Shown here piece after piece: positions 7,618-11,178 of a DNA stretch of 11,178 nucleotides. Source of the stretch: Tidjanibacter sp. Lineage in GTDB: Bacteria; Bacteroidota; Bacteroidia; Bacteroidales; Rikenellaceae. Position 1 is the stretch's first letter. Each line of letters begins with the position of its first letter. A program made the position numbers and the translations under genes. Location of the stretch: positions 1-11,178 of the forward strand of contig JAFNVE010000106.1 in the NCBI GenBank assembly GCA_017379955.1, read 5' to 3'. Below the pieces are notes generated by a model. That model did no database searches. It saw only the letters and a list, made by a program, of their open reading frames with translations, and was not told the DNA's origin.

Positions 7618-7652
7618 CATCAGATTGAATCTCATCAATCTGATGTTTTTTT
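7618..7652 (+). terminator. Intrinsic terminator of the ispG-WbqC operon
   Basis: CATCAGATTGA (7618-7628) pairs perfectly over 11 bases with TCAATCTGATG (7635-7645) around a 6-base loop. Seven T residues follow (7646-7652). It has the classic form and orientation for the plus-strand pair. Confidence 0.9.
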
Positions 7653-7665
7653 ATTGACCACCCCA

Positions 7666-7709
7666 CCCCGAAAAGCCACTCATTTCGCTTAGGAGAGGCA
7701 CAAACTTTA
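7666..7709. repeat. Palindromic repeat, remnant copy A
   Basis: This 44-base piece begins with CCCCGAAAAGCCACT, which differs by one base from the first 15 bases of copies B and C. It ends with CACAAACTTTAC, resembling their GCAAAATTTAC. The whole middle with the apical hairpin is missing, so it looks like an internally deleted copy. With only short matches the reading is plausible rather than certain. Confidence 0.55.
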
Positions 7710-7861
7710 CCCCGAGAAGCCACTATGATTGAGGAAATTTTGGGCTTCGTGCAGAAAGACAAGCCGAAGTTTACTTGACGTAAATGAGGCGAAGGCTTTC
7801 AAGGAAAGTGCAAAATTTACCAATCAGGCGTCGCAGACGCGTTTCTATTTTAACAACATAA
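7710..7861. repeat. Palindromic repeat, copy B
   Basis: The first 118 bases (to 7827) differ from copy C at only seven positions, with no gaps. The outer arms TGATTG (7726-7731) and AAATTTTG (7735-7742) pair with CAATCA (7821-7826) and CAAAATTT (7811-7818). At the tip, TTTAC (7770-7774) and GTAAA (7780-7784) enclose the loop TTGAC. After 7827 copy B lacks about 12 bases present in C (ATGGCTTCGTGA). It therefore loses the partner of its GAAGCCA arm. A small hairpin GCGTC-GCA-GACGC follows in both copies. No open reading frame in it looks coding. Strand is undefined because no transcript direction is known. Confidence 0.85.
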
Positions 7862-8015
7862 CCCCGAGAAGCCACTATGATTAGGGAAATTTTGGGCTTC
7901 GTGCAGAAAGACAAGCCGAAGCATACTTGACGTATGTGAGGCGAAGGCTTTCAAGGGAAGTGCAAAATTTACCAATCAGATGGCTTCGTGAGGCGTCATA
8001 GACGCTTTCCCATAA
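7862..8015. repeat. Palindromic repeat, copy C (most complete)
   Basis: Copy C keeps the full plan. GAAGCCA (7868-7874) pairs with TGGCTTC (7981-7987), GATT with AATC, and AAATTTTG with CAAAATTT. Then come AAGCC and GGCTT, and the apical stem CATAC (7922-7926) and GTATG (7932-7936) around the loop TTGAC (7927-7931). The four differences from copy B that fall in this stem all preserve pairing. The small hairpin GCGTC-ATA-GACGC follows, with the same stem as in B but a different loop. It abuts copy D. Confidence 0.85.
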
Positions 8016-8143
8016 ATTAACAGCCACCTGGTGAGACGATTTTTAGGCGCAGGTGTTTTCGAGGTTGCGCAGCATACTTGACGTATGTGAGCGTTCTCGG
8101 AAGCACCTGCAACACCAAAATCGTCCACCAGATGGCTGTTAAT
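8016..8143. repeat. Palindromic repeat, diverged copy D with rewritten arms
   Basis: This 128-base element is nearly palindromic from end to end. ATTAACAGCCA (8016-8026), CTGGTG (8028-8033) and GACGATTTT (8035-8043) pair with TGGCTGTTAAT (8133-8143), CACCAG (8126-8131) and AAAATCGTC (8117-8125). The interruptions are one mismatch and one bulged base. An inner 15-pair stem (8049-8063 with 8096-8110) has two G-T wobbles. The apical CATAC-TTGAC-GTATG (8073-8087) is identical to that of copy C. The distance from AGCCAC to the apical hairpin is 50 bases here and 51 in B and C. The distance on the far side is 46 here and 45 in C. It is clearly the same kind of element with different arm sequence. 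Confidence 0.85.
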
Positions 8144-8170
8144 AAAAAAAGGGATGCTTCACAGCATCCC
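8144..8170 (-). terminator. Intrinsic terminator of the GH3 transcript
   Basis: On the minus strand GGGATGCT (8170-8163) pairs perfectly with AGCATCCC (8158-8151) around a 4-base loop. Seven T residues follow (8150-8144). It lies about 195 bases after the GH3 stop codon and touches the edge of palindromic copy D. Confidence 0.9.
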
Positions 8171-8180
8171 TCCAACCAAC

Positions 8181-8365
8181 GCGGACTATATCCGCAACAC
8201 TACATTAAAATAAGTCCATCCTTATGATGCGAGTTAAAGGTTCAGACAACTCGCCAGATAAGACTTCTCTCCGAGTTGCGCTTGTAGTGGTTCGCAACTC
8301 TATTTCAACCTCTCCTCTCTCCCCGCCCGCATAGGCGAGGAGAGCGAGAGTGAAAGTTGTCTAAA
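8181..8365 (-). other. Structured 3' untranslated region of the GH3 gene (possible three-way junction)
   Basis: Starting at the base after the GH3 stop codon, the minus strand reads TTTAGACAACT (8365-8355). This pairs with AGTTGTCTGAA (8251-8241), one pair being G-U. Inside are two hairpins. One is an 11-pair stem (8344-8334 with 8327-8317, one G-U pair) with a 6-base loop. The other is a perfect 8-pair stem, CGCAACTC with GAGTTGCG on the plus strand (8293-8300 and 8273-8280), with a 12-base loop. A separate 5-pair hairpin (8181-8195) follows before the terminator. Both imperfect pairs are allowed wobbles only on the minus strand, the transcribed one. It may be a stability element, a 3'-derived small RNA, or a separate ncRNA. 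No known family was recognised. Confidence 0.5.
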
Positions 8366-10630
8366 TTAGATAGCAACCTGGGTCTTCAAACGGAGATCAT
8401 CCGAAGCACCACCGACCATAATCTCGATGTTGCCGTTCTCCAAAGCCCAAACGTCTGCATCTACATCCCAGTAACGGAGACTCGAAACGGGAACCTCGAG
8501 GGTTACGCTCTTAGTCTCACCAGGCTGCAAGGTGATACGATCGAATGCCTTGAGCTCCTTAACGGGCCACTCAACCTGAGCATCCAGACGAGTTACGTAG
8601 AGCTGAGCAACCTCATCAGCAACCATGTTGCCATTGTTGGTCAGATCGAAGGTAACCTTGATAACGTCGTTAGCCTTGTAGCTCTTCTTGTTAGTCTCGA
8701 TGTTAGCATAGTCGAAGGTTACATACGACAAACCGTGACCGAACGCGTACATAACGGGAACGTTCTTGGTGTCGAACCAACGGTAACCTACATACATACC
8801 CTCGGTGTAGTAAGCCTTAGGCGATACGCGCTGCATAGGACGACGGGGACCCTGCTGCTGACCACCGGTGATATCATCGCGGTGAGCTGCTGCAAATACG
8901 TCGGTACCCTCCTGCTTCTGGGGGAAGTTACCCAGAGCGTAAGCGGGCGAATCCTCAAGCTTAACGGGGAAGGTGAAGGGAAGCTTGCCCGAAGGAGCAA
9001 TCTCACCATAGAGAATGTCAGCAAGTGCGTGACCACCCTCGATACCGTTCCACCAGCCCTGTACGATAGCGGGCGAGTACTTGTTAACCTCGTTCAAATC
9101 TACGGGACCACCCGAGATGATAACGGTTACGATGTTGGGGTTAACCTCAGCAAGAGCCTTGATAACCTCATCCTGACCTACGGGGAGCATGATGTTCTGA
9201 CGGTCGCTACCCTCAGTCTCAACGTTCTTACCGGTACCTGCAACGAAGATTACGAGGTCAGCCTCCTTAGCCAAAGCAACAGCCTCAGCAAGCATAGTAG
9301 CATCGGGCGACTCGTTGATAGTAGCAGCGATCTCAGCAGCGTTAGCACCACCCATCATACGACCGAACATACCAGCGAAGTTCTTGTAAGCGGGAGCGTA
9401 GCTAATCTCGAAGCGACCGTTCGAACGGTTCTGCAAACCGAGCAGAGGAGTGATCTCATAAGGAGTCTTCACACCTGCACCCATACCACCAGCAGCGGTG
9501 CTAGCAGTTGCGTGACGACCGATAACGGCAATCTTCTTAACCTTGTTAGCATCGATAGGAAGCAGACCACCCTCGTTCTTCAACAGAACTACCGACTTGG
9601 TAGCTACGTTGTAAGCGGTCTGACGGCTCTCGGGCTGCGAAGCAGTCTCCAAGTTAGCCTGATCCTCGGGAATAGCCTCAATAGCGTAACGTACACGGAG
9701 AATCTCACGAACGCGGTCGTTAACAATCTCCTCCGACAACTTACCGGCACGAATCGAGTCGATAAGAGCGGGACCAAAGTAGTTGCTACCGGTCATCTGA
9801 ACGTTCAAACCACCAAGAGCTGCGCCCATAGTGCTGTGAGTACCACCCCAGTCCGAAACCATCAGACCCTTGAAGCCCCACTCGCCACGAGCGATCTCGT
9901 TGTTGAGTACGAAGTTCTCAGTACCATAGTAACCATTTACCTTGTTGTAAGCGGGCATGATAGCCATTGCACCACCCTTTACAACTGCATCCTCGAAGGG
10001 CTTCAGGTAGATCTCGCGCATAGGACGCTCGTCAACGATAACGTCTACCGAACCACGGTTGGTCTCCTGGTTGTTCAAAGCGTAGTGCTTCAAGCAAGCA
10101 GCAGTACCAGCAGCCTGCATACCGAGAGTGTACTCAGTTGCAAGAGCAGCTGCAAGGATAGGATCCTCCGAAAGATACTCATAGGTACGACCACCTACGG
10201 GCAAACGCTGGATGTTGATAGCCGGGCCGAGCATGATATCCTTACCACGCTTACGAGCCTCAACACCAATACCGTTACCGTAGTCGTAAGCCAACTCGGG
10301 CGACCAGGTAGCAGCAAGTGCCGAACCGGTGGGGAAGTAGGTAGCGGAGTCGGTAGTCCAACCCTTAGGACGGAAACCGTCAGCAACCTCCTCGCGTACG
10401 CCGAAAGGACCATCGGCATACTTAATGTCCTGAATACCAAGACGAGGCACACCCTCCGACGACATAATCGTCTTGCTGTGCATCATCTCAACCTTCTCCT
10501 CGAGAGTCATCTGAGCAATAATCTCATTGATCTCCTTGTCATTAACCGTCAAGCGGTCCTGCAATGTTTTGGGCTGCGAGCAAGCAGCTGCAGCTGCACA
10601 AACCATCACAAAAAGAGCAATTTTTTTCAT
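8366..10630 (-). CDS. Glycoside hydrolase family 3 lipoprotein (beta-glucosidase-like)
   Basis: GH3 enzymes are retaining exo-glycosidases that release sugars from the non-reducing ends of beta-glucosides, xylosides and related glycans. The 754-residue protein has a lipoprotein signal (MKKIALFVMVCAAAAAC, lipid cysteine C17), so it is attached to an envelope membrane. The (beta/alpha)8 domain (about 35-320) shows YADGPFGVRE, LGPAINIQRLP, RTYEYLSEDP, KHYALNNQETNR (181-192) and the nucleophile D260 in VSDWGGTHS. The alpha/beta sandwich (about 345-565) carries VVLLKNEGGLLP and TEGSDRQN, with E473 the likely acid/base. A fibronectin-III-like domain ends the protein (about 655-750). Motif wording fits the BglB-like branch of GH3 better than E. 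coli BglX; the exact substrate cannot be read. Codons are strongly biased (GCT, GGT, CGT, GTT), suggesting high expression. It lies 61 bases after a carboxylesterase gene. Confidence 0.95.
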   Translation of the reverse strand: MKKIALFVMVCAAAAACSQPKTLQDRLTVNDKEINEIIAQMTLEEKVEMMHSKTIMSSEGVPRLGIQDIKYADGPFGVREEVADGFRPKGWTTDSATYFPTGSALAATWSPELAYDYGNGIGVEARKRGKDIMLGPAINIQRLPVGGRTYEYLSEDPILAAALATEYTLGMQAAGTAACLKHYALNNQETNRGSVDVIVDERPMREIYLKPFEDAVVKGGAMAIMPAYNKVNGYYGTENFVLNNEIARGEWGFKGLMVSDWGGTHSTMGAALGGLNVQMTGSNYFGPALIDSIRAGKLSEEIVNDRVREILRVRYAIEAIPEDQANLETASQPESRQTAYNVATKSVVLLKNEGGLLPIDANKVKKIAVIGRHATASTAAGGMGAGVKTPYEITPLLGLQNRSNGRFEISYAPAYKNFAGMFGRMMGGANAAEIAATINESPDATMLAEAVALAKEADLVIFVAGTGKNVETEGSDRQNIMLPVGQDEVIKALAEVNPNIVTVIISGGPVDLNEVNKYSPAIVQGWWNGIEGGHALADILYGEIAPSGKLPFTFPVKLEDSPAYALGNFPQKQEGTDVFAAAHRDDITGGQQQGPRRPMQRVSPKAYYTEGMYVGYRWFDTKNVPVMYAFGHGLSYVTFDYANIETNKKSYKANDVIKVTFDLTNNGNMVADEVAQLYVTRLDAQVEWPVKELKAFDRITLQPGETKSVTLEVPVSSLRYWDVDADVWALENGNIEIMVGGASDDLRLKTQVAI

Positions 10631-10691
10631 AATTGTTTGGTTAGTTGTTAAAATGATAATTGTGAGTTATTGATTGTGTTGTACACTTAAT

Positions 10692-11178
10692 CTACAATTT
10701 TACCATCGAGGAGGCCTCGTTGCCACCCTCATCCAAGCGGAACACCATATACTCGGGATTAGCCTCAGTGAAGGGAGTCCAGCCCTCAGCACCCTTGCCA
10801 TTGGGGTTGCCTGTTGCCGCAAAGTTGGTCCAAGCGGTAATCATACGCTCTGCCAAATCGTAGTCACCCTCGGTGAAGGGACGCCAGCTCAGACGCAACG
10901 ATTTGAACATAAACCACAACTCCGACGAGTGGAAAGCACCAGCATCGTCGCCGGGGAGTTTGCGTGCAAACTGGTAGGCGTAAGCCACACCACCTGCCTT
11001 CTCGCGCTCGGTGCAGAAACGTGCCACTGCGGGACCTGCGCCAAGACCACCCATATCGTCAAGGGTACCACCTATCATATAAGGTACATCTGCGATGTGA
11101 CCTGCAATTGTTGCCTGCGAGAAGTTCTCTTTCATAGCGTAGCCGTCAATCACGGGCGAAGTAGGCACGCGGAGCCAC
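10692..11178 (-). CDS. Type-B carboxylesterase, C-terminal part, N terminus beyond window edge
   Basis: This is the last 161 residues of an alpha/beta-hydrolase of the carboxylesterase type B family, which hydrolyses carboxylic esters. The visible frame enters at the right edge with WLRVPTSPVIDGYAM and ends SSMVKL. Family features are the SPVIDGY strand, the PYMIGGTLDDMGG loop, where the acidic triad residue normally sits, the catalytic-histidine motif DDAGAFHSSELWFMF, and the C-terminal MITAWTNFAATGNPNG followed by W and P. The catalytic serine and any signal peptide are off the window. No start codon lies within the window, because the frame stays open to the edge. It is followed after 61 bases, without a visible terminator, by the GH3 gene, so the two are probably cotranscribed. 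In that setting it may remove acyl groups from plant or host glycans, but this is inference. Confidence 0.9.
   Translation of the reverse strand, partial: WLRVPTSPVIDGYAMKENFSQATIAGHIADVPYMIGGTLDDMGGLGAGPAVARFCTEREKAGGVAYAYQFARKLPGDDAGAFHSSELWFMFKSLRLSWRPFTEGDYDLAERMITAWTNFAATGNPNGKGAEGWTPFTEANPEYMVFRLDEGGNEASSMVKL

Noticed and set aside
7559..7762. A 67-codon minus-strand frame across the WbqC gene end, its terminator and repeat copies A and B.
   Set aside because: It runs through a perfect terminator hairpin and repeated DNA and has no protein-like features.
7666..8143. CRISPR array, because of direct repeats in series.
   Set aside because: Units are about 130-150 bases, themselves palindromic, with no regular short spacers, and no cas gene is present.
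8016..8143. Integron attC site, because of a long imperfect palindrome ending near GTTAA.
   Set aside because: The ends do not fit RYYYAAC and GTTRRRY, and there is no integrase or cassette structure.
7710..8143. Retron msr-msd or a group II intron.
   Set aside because: No reverse transcriptase gene is in the window, and the repeats lack intron domain V or msr-like features.
8241..8365. A tRNA or tmRNA, because of GGTTCG and several stems.
   Set aside because: Stem lengths and order do not fit a cloverleaf, no acceptor stem with CCA is present, and the outer stem starts at the GH3 stop codon.
8357..10651. A 764-codon open frame on the plus strand over the whole GH3 gene.
   Set aside because: Its protein is rich in Thr, Ser, Val and Leu with no domain pattern. 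It is the mirror of a gene with strong codon bias that avoids TTA, CTA and TCA. The minus-strand GH3 frame has full catalytic motifs.

Overview
The window looks like chromosomal DNA of a Bacteroidales bacterium, probably close to Alistipes/Rikenellaceae. This rests on moderate GC, two good matches to the Bacteroidetes -7 promoter element TAnnTTTG, almost no Shine-Dalgarno sequences, an IspG of the long (insert-bearing) type, a DUF3108 protein, and a GH3 lipoprotein. The genus is inference. No transposase, integrase, phage or plasmid gene is visible.

Layout. Positions 1-5274 hold five minus-strand genes. Read in the direction of transcription they are a secreted protein of unknown function (4588-5274), a terminator-like hairpin, recG (2358-4472), a periplasmic DUF3108 protein with an unusually good ribosome binding site (1490-2344), a promoter, a membrane-anchored coiled-coil protein (468-1379), and lspA running off the left edge. 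Positions 5355-7584 are a plus-strand pair, ispG and a WbqC-family gene, with a promoter in front and a strong terminator behind. Positions 8366-11178 are a minus-strand pair, a type-B carboxylesterase (cut by the right edge) followed by a GH3 glycosidase lipoprotein. The GH3 gene has a structured 3' region and a strong terminator.

The unusual part is 7653-8143, between the two convergent terminators. It holds a head-to-tail series of long imperfect palindromes: one remnant (A), two near-identical copies (B, C) and one diverged copy (D). B, C and D share a spacing plan and an apical hairpin with invariant loop TTGAC. Between B and C four of seven differences fall in the five-pair apical stem and all compensate one another. 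In D the long arms have a different sequence but still pair. This points to selection on folded structure, as RNA or single-stranded DNA, in a repeat family I cannot name.

Functions present are mostly housekeeping: DNA recombination and repair (recG), MEP isoprenoid synthesis (ispG), lipoprotein maturation (lspA), envelope proteins and a sugar-releasing exoenzyme. No defence or secretion system is seen. The best candidates for something undescribed are the palindromic repeat array and the multi-branched 3' region of the GH3 transcript.
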